Source: Lachnospiraceae bacterium
Lineage (GTDB): Bacteria > Bacillota > Clostridia > Lachnospirales > Lachnospiraceae
DNA length: 64,000 bases
NCBI GenBank assembly: GCA_017480445.1
Contig: JAFVAO010000025.1
Span: forward strand, 59,024-123,023
Direction of reading: 5' to 3'
The position numbers and the translations under genes are program-made. The notes under the pieces are model-generated. The model was not told the origin of the DNA and searched no databases. It saw nothing but the letters and a program-made list of their open reading frames with translations. Below, piece by piece: positions 45,453-54,254 of this stretch (position 1 is the stretch's first letter; each line of letters starts with the position of its first letter).

Positions 45453-46244
45453 TTATCGTCCCGCAAGCATCCGCAGCATGCCGGCCTTGTCGGGGCTCCG
45501 CATGAAGGTCTCCCCGATCAGTACGGCGCTTGTCCCGTTTTGCTCGAGTCGCTCAATATCCGCTCTGGTCTTCATCCCGCTCTCGGAGACAAAGAGGAGC
45601 TCCGGCGGTACCAGTCTGCGCAGCCGCACGGAGTTGTCGATATCCACCGTGAAATCCTTTAAATTCCGGTTGTTGACGCCGATGATACGTGCGCCTGCAT
45701 GCAGCGCCATCTCGATTTCTCTCTCATCGTGAGCCTCCACCAGCGCGGAGAGCCCGAGCTCGCGCGCAAGCCCTGCATACTCGGAAAGCTGCATGGGCGA
45801 TAGGATCGCACAGATCAGCAGCACTGCGTCAGCGCCCATCTCCTTGGCCTGCCAGATCATATAGGCATCCACCGTAAAATCCTTTCGCAGAATCGGGAGC
45901 GCCACCCTTTGCCGAATTGCTTTCAGATATGCGTCCTTGCCCTGAAAATAATACGGTTCCGTAAGCACGGACAGCGCATCCGCCCCCGCTCTCTCATATT
46001 CCTCGGCAATCTCCTCATAGGGAAAATTCTCTGCAATGACGCCCTTGGAGGGCGATGCCTTTTTCACCTCACAGATGAAGCAGATCCCCGCTTTCCCTAT
46101 AGTCTGTTCGAAAAAATAGGGACAATCCGCTCTGCGATGCAGCGGCATGGCGTTTACCCGCGCCTTCAATTCCGCGAGCGGCACGTGTTGCTTTTCTGCC
46201 TCTATCCGCTCGGTTGTCTTTCGTGCAATCTCGTCCAGTATCAT
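45453..46244 (-). CDS. trpC: Indole-3-glycerol phosphate synthase
   Basis: Closes the indole ring from CdRP. It has 263 residues: [14 protein letters not shown] start, [13 protein letters not shown] with the catalytic lysine, [28 protein letters not shown] and [17 protein letters not shown] 46244 overlaps the trpG stop by four bases (ATGA). It is a stand-alone TrpC, not fused to TrpF, and no trpF or trpD gene is present in the operon. Confidence 0.97.
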   Translation of the reverse strand: MILDEIARKTTERIEAEKQHVPLAELKARVNAMPLHRRADCPYFFEQTIGKAGICFICEVKKASPSKGVIAENFPYEEIAEEYERAGADALSVLTEPYYFQGKDAYLKAIRQRVALPILRKDFTVDAYMIWQAKEMGADAVLLICAILSPMQLSEYAGLARELGLSALVEAHDEREIEMALHAGARIIGVNNRNLKDFTVDIDNSVRLRRLVPPELLFVSESGMKTRADIERLEQNGTSAVLIGETFMRSPDKAGMLRMLAGR

Positions 46245-46846
46245 TGCCCGCCTCCCTGTGCTGCCAAGCACCCGTTTTGTGCTGCGCGTAAAAAATTCTG
46301 CATAATGGTTTTGCCCTGCGGTGTGAGCACAGATTCCGGATGAAACTGCACGCCGTATACCGGATACGTTCTGTGTTCCACCGCCATGACCTCGCCGTCC
46401 GCAGTCTTTGCCGTCACCTTGAGGCACGCCGGAATCGTCTCCGGATCCGCCGCCAGAGAATGATATCTTGCCACTGTCATTTCCGGCTCCATCACCGCAA
46501 ACAGTACGCTCTCCCCATCCAGCGTCGCAATCGACTGCTTGCCATGCATCAACTCTTTCGCGTAGGTGATCTGCGCTCCGAAGACCTCACAGATCGCCTG
46601 ATGCCCCAGGCAGATGCCGAGGATCGGTATTTGCCCCGCAAAACGCTTGATGACCTCCTCGCAGACGCCCGCATCCTGCGGTCTGCCGGGGCCCGGCGAC
46701 AGGATGATACACTGCGGTGCAAGCGCCCCGATCTCATCCGGCGTCATTTCATCATTGCGTATCACCTTGATATCCGGATCGACAGAACCCACCAATTGAA
46801 ACACATTATACGAAAAACTATCGTAATTATCAATCAACAAAATCAT
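46241..46846 (-). CDS. trpG: Anthranilate synthase glutamine amidotransferase
   Basis: Supplies ammonia from glutamine to TrpE. It has 201 residues: ILLIDNYDSFSYNVFQ, SPGPGRPQDAG, catalytic Cys79 in GICLGHQAI, and FHPESVLT with the His/Glu of the triad. There is a short tail of about 15 residues. ATG 46846 follows the trpE stop by 29 bases. A longer frame to 46939 would overlap trpE and lacks the family N-terminus. Confidence 0.96.
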   Translation of the reverse strand: MILLIDNYDSFSYNVFQLVGSVDPDIKVIRNDEMTPDEIGALAPQCIILSPGPGRPQDAGVCEEVIKRFAGQIPILGICLGHQAICEVFGAQITYAKELMHGKQSIATLDGESVLFAVMEPEMTVARYHSLAADPETIPACLKVTAKTADGEVMAVEHRTYPVYGVQFHPESVLTPQGKTIMQNFLRAAQNGCLAAQGGGQ

Positions 46847-46875
46847 TGTTCGCCCATTCCTTTCCGCGCTTATCG

Positions 46876-48351
46876 CTATTCCAGTCCGTTGCATGCCGTT
46901 TCCACGGCAAGCTTCACCGCTGCCGCCTTCTGGATACATTCTCTGTACTCATTCTTCGGTACGCTGTCCGCCACAATGCCCGCACCGGAGCGGATGAACA
47001 CCTTTCCGTTCTTGGAGAACGCAAGACGGATCGCAATACAGGTGTCCAGATTCCCCGTGAAGGACAGGTAACCAATCGCCCCGCCATAAATCCCCCGCTT
47101 ATTGTCCTCCAGCTCATTGATGATCTCACAGGCTCGCAGTTTCGGCGCGCCGGACAGCGTTCCCGCCGGCAGGATCGCGTCTACCGCATCCACCGCGTCC
47201 TTGTCCTCCCGGATCACACCTCCCACCGTCGAACCGATGTGCATCACATGGGAAAAACGCTCAATGGACATGTATTTTTCTACCTCCACGGTTCCGATCC
47301 GGCTGATCTTGCCGATATCATTCCGCCCGAGATCCACCAGCATATTGTGCTCGGCGCGCTCCTTCTCGTCCGCGAGCAGCTCCCGCTCCAGAGCCAGATC
47401 CTCCTCCGGCGTCTCGCCGCGCCTCCGCGTTCCCGCCAACGGGAAGGTGTACAACTTGCCTTCTTCCAGCTTGACCAAAGTCTCCGGACTGGCGCCTGCA
47501 ATCTCCCCATCCGTTCCGGAAAAGTAGAACATATAGGGGGACGGATTCGTGGTGCGCAGCACTCTGTACGCATCCAACAGACTGCCTTCCATCTGCGCCT
47601 CCAGCCGGTTGGACAGCACCACCTGGAAGATATCTCCCTCCTTGATGTACTGCTTGCCCCGCTCCACCATATGACAATATTCCGCCTCATTGAACAAGGT
47701 CCGGAAATCTGAGGTGAGCTTTAATGGCGCGTGTTCCGCCTCTTCCCCTTTTAACAACAGCTGCCGCATGCTTTCCAGCTCTACAAGCGCCCTGTTATAA
47801 TTGGTTTCCAGCTCGTCCGTCCGCACATTGACGATCAAAATGATCTTCTGTCTGTAGTTGTCAAACGCGATCACCTTGTGGAACAGCATCAGGTTGACAT
47901 CCGAAAAGCCCTCCTCGTCCTGCGCATCCAGCCGCAGTGTCGGCTCACTGTACTTGATGTAATCATAGGAAAAATAACCCACCAGTCCGCCGGTAAAAGG
48001 CGGTAAGCCCTCGATCTTCGGGCTCTTATTGTCCGCAAGGACCTCTCTGATCAGCCCTCGCACATCCTCCGTGGTCGTGCGGGTGGTCATGGGCGATTTG
48101 ATCGTCGTCGTGCCGTTACAGCAGTTAATCTCCATGAGCGGATCATATCCCAGAAAAGAGTAACGTCCCCAGCGCTTGTCCGCCTCCGCGCTCTCCAGCA
48201 GATACACATGTTTGCTCACATTCTGCAGGATGCGGAGGATCTTGATCGGGGTGGTGGTATCCGCATACAACTCACATCCAATCGGGATCACGCCGAACGG
48301 ATCCTTCTCCAAAATTTGTTTACATGCTTCCAGTGTCGGTGTAACGTTCAT
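46876..48351 (-). CDS. trpE: Anthranilate synthase component I
   Basis: Makes anthranilate from chorismate with TrpG. It has 491 residues from ATG 48351, where GAGGG stands upstream. VYLLESAEADKRWGRYSF contains the LLES element that binds tryptophan for feedback inhibition, and NPSPYMFYF is the other inhibitor-site block. GTRRRGETPEEDLALE, LVDLGRNDIG and the GGAIGYLSFTGNLDTCIAIR end form the chorismate-binding core. It is controlled by the T-box leader upstream. Confidence 0.97.
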   Translation of the reverse strand: MNVTPTLEACKQILEKDPFGVIPIGCELYADTTTPIKILRILQNVSKHVYLLESAEADKRWGRYSFLGYDPLMEINCCNGTTTIKSPMTTRTTTEDVRGLIREVLADNKSPKIEGLPPFTGGLVGYFSYDYIKYSEPTLRLDAQDEEGFSDVNLMLFHKVIAFDNYRQKIILIVNVRTDELETNYNRALVELESMRQLLLKGEEAEHAPLKLTSDFRTLFNEAEYCHMVERGKQYIKEGDIFQVVLSNRLEAQMEGSLLDAYRVLRTTNPSPYMFYFSGTDGEIAGASPETLVKLEEGKLYTFPLAGTRRRGETPEEDLALERELLADEKERAEHNMLVDLGRNDIGKISRIGTVEVEKYMSIERFSHVMHIGSTVGGVIREDKDAVDAVDAILPAGTLSGAPKLRACEIINELEDNKRGIYGGAIGYLSFTGNLDTCIAIRLAFSKNGKVFIRSGAGIVADSVPKNEYRECIQKAAAVKLAVETACNGLE

Positions 48352-48439
48352 GTTTTGCCCTCTTTTCTGCGCCGCATCTCCTGCGCTGTTTTTGCTCTGT
48401 TCCCTGGAAACGATGGCCATCTGTATCAATATGAACAAA

Positions 48440-48735
48440 ATAAAAACGTCCTTGACAGATATCTCCATCTGTCAAGGACGAGTGAATGCATTTGCAATCT
48501 CCCGCGGTGCCACCTTGCTTCACGAAACTTCGTGCACTTTCAGAGTACGATCATACTCTTGACCACTCACGCGGGTCATACGTCGCAGGATACTAGGAGA
48601 ATTTATATCTCTGTTCATTGCGCCCTCAGTGGTCCATTTAACAGCCTGCATTCCCAACCTTTCTCAGCAACCGGTCTCTCTGTAAGTGCACGAACTGTTT
48701 TTATCTCCACATCTACGGTTTGTCCGCTTATTCTT
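48440..48735 (-). promoter_or_regulatory. Tryptophan T-box riboswitch
   Basis: The leader of trpE has all T-box parts in order on the minus strand. An AGAGA box is near 48678, followed by the Stem I region. A specifier UGG sits in TTAAATGGACC (codon 48636-48634), followed by A. The T-box AAGGTGGCACCGCGG (48517-48503) forms the antiterminator. Last comes a perfect 14-bp terminator stem, CGTCCTTGACAGAT with ATCTGTCAAGGACG (48480-48447), with TTTTTAT. Uncharged tRNA-Trp would bind and favour antitermination, switching on trpEGCBA when tryptophan is scarce. It fills the 426-base gap 48352-48777 with the promoter. Confidence 0.93.
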
Positions 48736-48739
48736 TTCT

Positions 48740-48769
48740 ATCATACGCGCGTCAATGCGATTCTGTCAA
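48740..48769 (-). promoter_or_regulatory. Sigma-A promoter of the trp operon
   Basis: Minus strand TTGACA (48769-48764), 18-bp spacer, TATGAT (48745-48740). Its start near 48733 is consistent with the beginning of the T-box leader. It lies within 10 bases of the stop of the upstream amidase gene. Confidence 0.85.
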
Positions 48770-48777
48770 GTATTTTT

Positions 48778-50166
48778 TTAGAACTGAATGGGTTCCACAT
48801 CCTCCGTGAGCGGAAGCATCTCATATTCCGGGAACATCTCTATCAGCTCATCCAGACATTGCGTGGTATTGTAGATCACATCATGCGCCAGCATCACCAC
48901 ACGCTTGCGTCCGAGTGTACTCTCCTTCGCATTCCTGATCAGGCGCTCCGGCTGGTTCCGCTTGCTGGCATCCTCCAGGCTCGCGTTCCAGTCGTAATAG
49001 GTGTACCCTCTCGCTGTCATTTCTGCAATAATATCCTTGTATACCTTTTTGTTGTAAGCATTCACACTGCCACCGGGGAACCGGAAAAGTTTCGCCTCCA
49101 CGCCGGTTGTATCATAGACGATCTGCCATGCCTTCTCAAAATCCTCGACATAGCTGTCCACGCTTTGGTAGAGCTTCTTGTAGGTGTGATCATAGCAATG
49201 GATGCCGATGGTGTGCCCGTCCTCCACGATCCGTCTGGCCACCTCCGGATGCTTTTCAACATTTTCGCCGATCACAAAAAAGGTCGCTTTGATATCATGC
49301 GCCTGCAAAATATCCAGCACCGCAACCGTATTCTCCGCTGACGGCCCATCATCGAAGGTGAGGTACATGGTCTTCGGATAAAAGAACAGATCCACTCCCC
49401 GCGCAATTCCCTCCGCCAATTCCGCCTGGTACTCCGGCGTCTGCAACAGTGCGCACTCCTCCGCATTGGACAGATAGCCCGTCTCAATCAGACAGGACGG
49501 CATCGTCGTCTGCCGGATCACATACAAACTGTCATCCGCAACCAACGCTCTCGGCTCAGTCTCCGTATACAGCTGCAATTCCTTCTGCATCAGCTGCGCA
49601 AGGCGTTTGCTTCCATCCGCAGTCTTATAGACATTATAAGTCACCTCAATGCCGGACTCCTCTGCCTGCTCCGCAAATTCCTGATGAATACTGATATACA
49701 GGTCTGCATTTTTCTCCTCAGCAAAACGGACACGGTCTACCACAGAACGGGTTTCCTCCTCGGACGTATCAGACTCTGCGCGGGTGAGCAGCACTGTGTA
49801 GCCCAGCTCCTCCAGCTTATCCCGCACTGCCAGTGTAACCGCGAGATTGACATCTTTCTCTGCGACCTCCCCGCTCACACTGCCGTCATCGTCACCGCCG
49901 TGCCCCGGATCCAAAACGATCACATGATCACAGCGCTCCTTTATCTCAAGTGTCTCCTCCACCGGAATCTCCGCTTCCTGCCAATCCTCGTCGCCATCCT
50001 GTGTACCTTCGTCCGCAGGCGCCTCCTGCACACTTGCAGCCTGCACCTCCTGCGCATCTTTCGCAGTGAGAAATGCCGGGATCACCATACCGCCCAGCAG
50101 AAGCACCACAATCATCAATGCCATCAAACGTATGAAGTTTTTATGATGCTCTCTCCATTCTTCCAC
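48778..50166 (-). CDS. N-acetylmuramoyl-L-alanine amidase fused to a polysaccharide deacetylase
   Basis: A 462-residue membrane-anchored cell-wall enzyme. A membrane segment (about 12-34) and an acidic linker precede an Amidase_3 domain (about 80-260): VIVLDPGHGGDDDG with zinc His89, EKDVNLAV, DLYISIHQE and CLIETGYLSN. The NodB-type deacetylase domain (about 266-450) has MYLTFDDGPS, IGIHCYDHTY with the two metal histidines, RFPGGS and MLAHD. It should cut peptide stems and de-acetylate glycan. GTG 50166 was chosen because AGGAGG lies 7 bases upstream; the TTG at 50199 has none. Confidence 0.9.
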   Translation of the reverse strand: MEEWREHHKNFIRLMALMIVVLLLGGMVIPAFLTAKDAQEVQAASVQEAPADEGTQDGDEDWQEAEIPVEETLEIKERCDHVIVLDPGHGGDDDGSVSGEVAEKDVNLAVTLAVRDKLEELGYTVLLTRAESDTSEEETRSVVDRVRFAEEKNADLYISIHQEFAEQAEESGIEVTYNVYKTADGSKRLAQLMQKELQLYTETEPRALVADDSLYVIRQTTMPSCLIETGYLSNAEECALLQTPEYQAELAEGIARGVDLFFYPKTMYLTFDDGPSAENTVAVLDILQAHDIKATFFVIGENVEKHPEVARRIVEDGHTIGIHCYDHTYKKLYQSVDSYVEDFEKAWQIVYDTTGVEAKLFRFPGGSVNAYNKKVYKDIIAEMTARGYTYYDWNASLEDASKRNQPERLIRNAKESTLGRKRVVMLAHDVIYNTTQCLDELIEMFPEYEMLPLTEDVEPIQF

Positions 50167-50366
50167 CCTGTACCCTCCTGACAGGTTCGTTCCACCCAAT
50201 TTCTCTTGATTATCGTGGGTCTTTTATTTTATACCTTTTTTTTGCATATTTCAATTGTAAAATAGTGGTTCCTGACAAAGATTGTGACATTTAAACAAAC
50301 ACCTACTGTTATTTATTCCTGTTTTGCCAAAAAATGCATGTAAACCTTATAGATTTAATTTCCCAG

Positions 50367-50490
50367 TGTCAAAAGCTTGTCCACAAGTTCCGATATAGCC
50401 AAATATACACAAACGATTATTCGGATGTGCAAACTCATAATCTTATTGTGTATATTTGCTATATCTGGTTTTGAATAAGGGCTTTTGACA
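50367..50490. repeat. Palindromic MITE-like intergenic element
   Basis: The ends are a perfect 10-bp inverted pair, TGTCAAAAGC (50367-50376) and GCTTTTGACA (50481-50490). Inside, GATATAGCCAAATATACACAA (50392-50412) pairs with the sequence at 50446-50465 with a single extra base. Between them is an AT-rich loop of about 33 bases. It has no open frame. As RNA it would form one long hairpin. The rest of the gap 50167-50588 shows an A/T-rich stretch upstream of the amidase gene with a weak promoter-like TTGAAA/TATAAA (15-bp spacing) and the ackA terminator. Confidence 0.6.
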
Positions 50491-50503
50491 TGCAAATTCT
50501 ATA

Positions 50504-50550
50504 GATAAAAATCCCGAAAATCATCCGGGAAATGATGATTTTCGGGATTT
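50504..50550 (-). terminator. Rho-independent terminator after ackA
   Basis: Minus strand AAATCCCGAAAATCATC / GATGATTTTCGGGATTT is a perfect 17-bp stem (50550-50509) with an 8-base loop, and TTTTTATC overlaps its end. It begins 38 bases after the ackA stop. Confidence 0.9.
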
Positions 50551-50588
50551 GATGATCTTCTATAAAACAATGTCCGACCGGCTGCCGA

Positions 50589-51782
50589 TTATACCAGGCG
50601 TACGGTCTCTCTTGCGATCGCCAGCTCCTCGTTGGTGGGGATCACCATAACGGTGGTCTTGCTGTCGGGTGTGGAGATCACGATATCCTCGCCTCTCTTG
50701 TGGTTGGCATCCTCGTCGATGGTCACGCCGAGATAGCCCAGATACTGGCATACCCAGCTGCGTACCAGCGCGGCATTCTCACCGATACCTGCGGTAAAGC
50801 AGATCACGTCCACACCGTTCATAGCCGCCACGTAAGCGCCAATGTATTTTGCCACTCTGTAGCAATAGGTCTTCAGTGTACGGGTCGCATTGGCATTGCC
50901 TTCGTTGTGGCCCGCCTCCAGATCGCGGAAATCGCTGGAAAGGTTGTCGGAAAGGCCCTGCACGCCGGATTTTTTGTTCAGGATGGTCATGATCTCATCG
51001 ATGGACTTATTCTCTTTATGTGCGATGAACTCCATGATCGCGGGATCAATGTCACCGGAACGGGTACCCATGATCAGACCCTCTAAGGGGGTCAGACCCA
51101 TGGACGTATCCACGCACTTGCCGTTCTTCACGGCAGACACGCTTGCGCCGTTGCCCAAGTGGCAAACGATGATCTTGAGATCCTCATACTTCTTGCCGAG
51201 ATCCTCCGCAGCCTTCTTGGATACGAAGGAATGGCTGGTGCCGTGGAAACCGTATCTTCTGATCTTATATTTCTGATAATACTCGTAAGGAAGGCCGTAC
51301 ATATACGCTTCCTCCGGCATGGTCTGATGGAATGCGGTATCAAATACAGCCACCATCGGGGTATTCGGCATCAATGCCTTGCATGCGTTGATACCGATAA
51401 TATTCGCCGGATTGTGCAGGGGTGCCAGATCGTTGCACTCCTCAATCGCTTTCATCACCTCGTCGGTGATCACTGTGGACTCCGCAAACTTCTCGCCGCC
51501 ATGTACCACTCTGTGTCCCACCGCGCCGATCTCATCCAGGCTCTTGAGCACGCCGGTCTTCGCATTGGTCAGCGCCTCCAGCACCAGCCGGATCGCCTCC
51601 TTATGATCGGGCATGGGCGTTACGGTAACCTCTTTCTCGCCGCCCTCGGGGGAATATGTGATCTGACTTCCGTCGATACCGATTCTCTCGCAGAGTCCCT
51701 TTGCGATACACTGCTCCGTATCGGAATTGATCACCTGATATTTCAGAGAAGAACTGCCACAGTTAATAACCAAAATATTCAT
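50589..51782 (-). CDS. ackA: Acetate kinase
   Basis: Converts acetyl phosphate and ADP to acetate and ATP, the main energy-yielding step of acetate fermentation. It has 397 residues: [70 protein letters not shown] and [14 protein letters not shown], all standard ASKHA signatures. It follows pta by 73 bases and ends in a strong terminator. Confidence 0.98.
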   Translation of the reverse strand: MNILVINCGSSSLKYQVINSDTEQCIAKGLCERIGIDGSQITYSPEGGEKEVTVTPMPDHKEAIRLVLEALTNAKTGVLKSLDEIGAVGHRVVHGGEKFAESTVITDEVMKAIEECNDLAPLHNPANIIGINACKALMPNTPMVAVFDTAFHQTMPEEAYMYGLPYEYYQKYKIRRYGFHGTSHSFVSKKAAEDLGKKYEDLKIIVCHLGNGASVSAVKNGKCVDTSMGLTPLEGLIMGTRSGDIDPAIMEFIAHKENKSIDEIMTILNKKSGVQGLSDNLSSDFRDLEAGHNEGNANATRTLKTYCYRVAKYIGAYVAAMNGVDVICFTAGIGENAALVRSWVCQYLGYLGVTIDEDANHKRGEDIVISTPDSKTTVMVIPTNEELAIARETVRLV

Positions 51783-51822
51783 AACAAATTGATATCCTTT
51801 CTTGAATTTCTGTAATATCTGT

Positions 51823-51842
51823 CAAACCGGACTGCCGGTTCG
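51823..51842 (-). other. Small hairpin between pta and ackA
   Basis: AACCGG-CAGT-CCGGTT on the minus strand is a perfect 6-bp stem and tetraloop (51841-51826) followed by TTGACAG. It could be a processing site setting the pta to ackA ratio. There is no T tract, so termination is unlikely. Confidence 0.35.
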
Positions 51843-51855
51843 TTGCGCTGTTCCC

Positions 51856-52857
51856 TTATACCAGCTGCGCCTGCACTGCCGTAAGGGCAACCACACCCAC
51901 GATATCCTGCCAGGAACAACCTCTGGACAGATCGTTTACGGGCTTTGCAATACCCTGCAGCATCGGGCCGTAAGCCTCTGCGCCGCCGAGTCTCTGTACC
52001 AGCTTGTAACCGATATTGCCGGCATCCAGATTCGGGAAAATCAAAATATTGGCCTTGCCGCCCACAGGACTTCCGGGCGCCTTGGACTTGGATACGGAGG
52101 GAACAAGCGCTGCGTCAAGCTGCAGCTCGCCGTCCAGTACCAGATCCGGATACTGCTCCTTGGCGATACGGGTTGCCTCCACAACCTTGTCCACCAATGC
52201 ATGCTTCGCACTTCCCTTGGTGGAGTGGCTCAACATTGCAATCACGGGTTTTTCGCCGATCAACGCCTTGAAGCTTCTGGAAGAAGAATCTGCGATCGCC
52301 GCAAGCTCCTCCGCCGTGGGATCCTGATTCAGACCACAGTCTGCAAACAGGAACGCACCGTTGTCTCCGAGCTCTTTGAACTGCGTATCCATAACGAAGA
52401 AAGCGGATACAAGCTTCACGCCGGGTGCCGTCTTCAAAATCTGCAGTGCAGGTCTGAGCGTGTCCGCTGTGGAGTGGCACGCACCGGCCACCATACCGTC
52501 CGCATCATTTGCCTTCACCATCACGATACCAAAGGTCAGCGCATCCTTCAGCAAAATCTCTCTGGCTGCCTCAGGGGTCATACCTTTTGCTTTTCTGGTC
52601 TCATACAAAAGATTTACATAATCATCCAACTTATCTGTTGTCTTGGGGTTTACAATTTTGACACCGGTCAGATCGATCTCCAGCCATGCCGCACCATCCA
52701 TGATCTTATCCTCGTCACCGATCATGATGATGTTCGCAATCCCCTCCTCCATCAACTTTGCTGCAGCAAGCAGCGTTCTCTTGTCGGTAGTCTCCGGCAA
52801 TACGATCGTCTTCTTGTCGAGTCTTGCCCTCTCTTTAATCATGTCAATGTATGACAT
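51856..52857 (-). CDS. pta: Phosphate acetyltransferase
   Basis: Turns acetyl-CoA and phosphate into acetyl phosphate for AckA. It has 333 residues, the usual short clostridial length: KKTIVLPETTDKRTLLAA, DADGMVAGACHSTADTLRP (substrate site), LSHSTKGSAKH and FPNLDAGNIGYKLVQRLGGAEAYGP. ATG 52857 was chosen because GGAG lies 8 bases before it; 52863 and 52905 are weaker. The promoter at 52920-52948 overlaps an operator-like dyad. Confidence 0.97.
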   Translation of the reverse strand: MSYIDMIKERARLDKKTIVLPETTDKRTLLAAAKLMEEGIANIIMIGDEDKIMDGAAWLEIDLTGVKIVNPKTTDKLDDYVNLLYETRKAKGMTPEAAREILLKDALTFGIVMVKANDADGMVAGACHSTADTLRPALQILKTAPGVKLVSAFFVMDTQFKELGDNGAFLFADCGLNQDPTAEELAAIADSSSRSFKALIGEKPVIAMLSHSTKGSAKHALVDKVVEATRIAKEQYPDLVLDGELQLDAALVPSVSKSKAPGSPVGGKANILIFPNLDAGNIGYKLVQRLGGAEAYGPMLQGIAKPVNDLSRGCSWQDIVGVVALTAVQAQLV

Positions 52858-52919
52858 TTCCATTTCTCCTTTCCGTGAAGCAAAATTTGTAATGCATCTT
52901 AACAAATTCAGATATTTGT

Positions 52920-52948
52920 ATTATACTAAATTTGTTAATATTTAACAA
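52920..52948 (-). promoter_or_regulatory. pta-ackA promoter with Rex-like dyad
   Basis: Minus strand TTGTTA (52948-52943), 17-bp spacer, TATAAT (52925-52920). TTGTTAA-TAT-TTAACAA (52932-52948) covers the -35 and spacer. It resembles the clostridial Rex (NADH-sensing repressor) site TTGTTAA-N4-TTAACAA but its spacer is 3 rather than 4 bases. Whether Rex binds is unproven. Confidence 0.65.
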
Positions 52949-53006
52949 GTCATAATTGTCAGAAAAATGAGAATTCAAAACGAGAAATTTATACGGGAGC
53001 CCAAAT

Positions 53007-54242
53007 ATGAAAGTAAACGGAATTATTGCGGAATACAACCCCTTCCACAGCGGACACCTCTATCAATTGGAGGATGCCAAGGCACGTACCGGTGCAGACT
53101 ACACGGTAATCGCCATGAGCGGAAACTTTATGCAGCGCGGTACCCCCGCGCTTGTGGACAAATACAAACGTGCCCGCATGGCACTGGAGTGCGGCGCGGA
53201 TCTGGTGCTGGAGATCCCTGTCTTTTACTCTGTCTCCAGCGCGGAATATTTTGCCACCGGCGCCGTCGCCCTGCTGGATAAGCTCGGCGTGGTGGACCAC
53301 CTCTGCTTTGGCGCTGAGTGTGACGACCTGCATGTTCTGCAGCAGATCGCCGATATTTTTCTGCATGAGCCGGAAGAATTCTCCACGCTGATCAAGCAGT
53401 ATACCAAGGAGGGCTATTCCTATCCTTCCGCCCGCGCGGTCGCTTTGAATCAATTCCGTCCGGATCTCTACAAGCGGGATGATGTGTTGGTTTCCTCCAA
53501 CAATATCCTTGCCATCGAGTATCTGAAGGCGTTGAAAAAAAGGAGCAGCTCGATTGAACCGCTCTCCACGCTCCGGCGCTCCTCCGATTACCGGGACCGT
53601 ATGCTGACATCGCACCAGAGCTCTGCGCTGGCGATCCGTCAGGCGATCTATGACAACCGCGAGCTGTCCGCCCTGGCAGAACAGATTCCGCCCGCCGCTT
53701 TCCGCATTTTGCGCAAAGCCATCGAGACCTACGGTCCGGTTCGCCTGAACGATTTCTCCGCCATCCTGCACTACCGGCTGTTGATGGAGGCAGACAACGG
53801 CTACACCCAGTACCTGGATGTCTCACCGGAGTTATCCGATCGCATCCGCGGACATCTGTATGAATTCACAGACTTCCGCTCCTTCTGCGACCTGTTAAAG
53901 ACCAAGGAACTGACCTACACCCGCATCAGCCGCTGTCTCATGCATATTCTGCTGGACATCAAGGCGACGGATGTCTATCACTATATGTACGCTGACTGCG
54001 TACAATATGCCCGCGTACTCGGCTTCCGCAAGGACAGCCAGCCTCTGCTCACCGCCATCAAGGAGAACGCCTCCATCCCGCTTGTCACCAAGCTGGCCGA
54101 TGCCAAAAAGCAGTTGGGCGAATACTCTCACCAGATGTTACAAAAAGAGCTTCAGATCAGCGCGATTCACAGCAGTACCGTCGCCGTAAAAAGCGGTACA
54201 TCCATGAAAAACGAATTCCGAAGCCCTCTGGTCATTATATAA
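53007..54242 (+). CDS. tmcAL: tRNA(Met) cytidine acetate ligase TmcAL
   Basis: Makes N4-acetylcytidine at the wobble position of elongator tRNA-Met, using acetate and ATP directly. It has 411 residues. The nucleotidyltransferase site GIIAEYNPFHSGHLYQL with HSGH lies at 5-21, then AMSGNFMQRGTPALVDKYKRA, LVLEIPVFYSVSSAEYFA and SSNNILAIEYL, all conserved in the former DUF795 family. GGGAG precedes the ATG by 7 bases. It diverges from pta, 149 bases away, with the Rex-like dyad between, placing an acetate consumer beside the acetate producers. Confidence 0.93.
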   Translation: MKVNGIIAEYNPFHSGHLYQLEDAKARTGADYTVIAMSGNFMQRGTPALVDKYKRARMALECGADLVLEIPVFYSVSSAEYFATGAVALLDKLGVVDHLCFGAECDDLHVLQQIADIFLHEPEEFSTLIKQYTKEGYSYPSARAVALNQFRPDLYKRDDVLVSSNNILAIEYLKALKKRSSSIEPLSTLRRSSDYRDRMLTSHQSSALAIRQAIYDNRELSALAEQIPPAAFRILRKAIETYGPVRLNDFSAILHYRLLMEADNGYTQYLDVSPELSDRIRGHLYEFTDFRSFCDLLKTKELTYTRISRCLMHILLDIKATDVYHYMYADCVQYARVLGFRKDSQPLLTAIKENASIPLVTKLADAKKQLGEYSHQMLQKELQISAIHSSTVAVKSGTSMKNEFRSPLVII

Positions 54243-54254
54243 TTTTCAGACGAT

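Noticed and set aside
50377-50387. TTGTCCACA, near-match to a DnaA box, within the palindromic element
   Set aside because: One mismatch and isolated; it is better explained as part of the inverted-repeat element.
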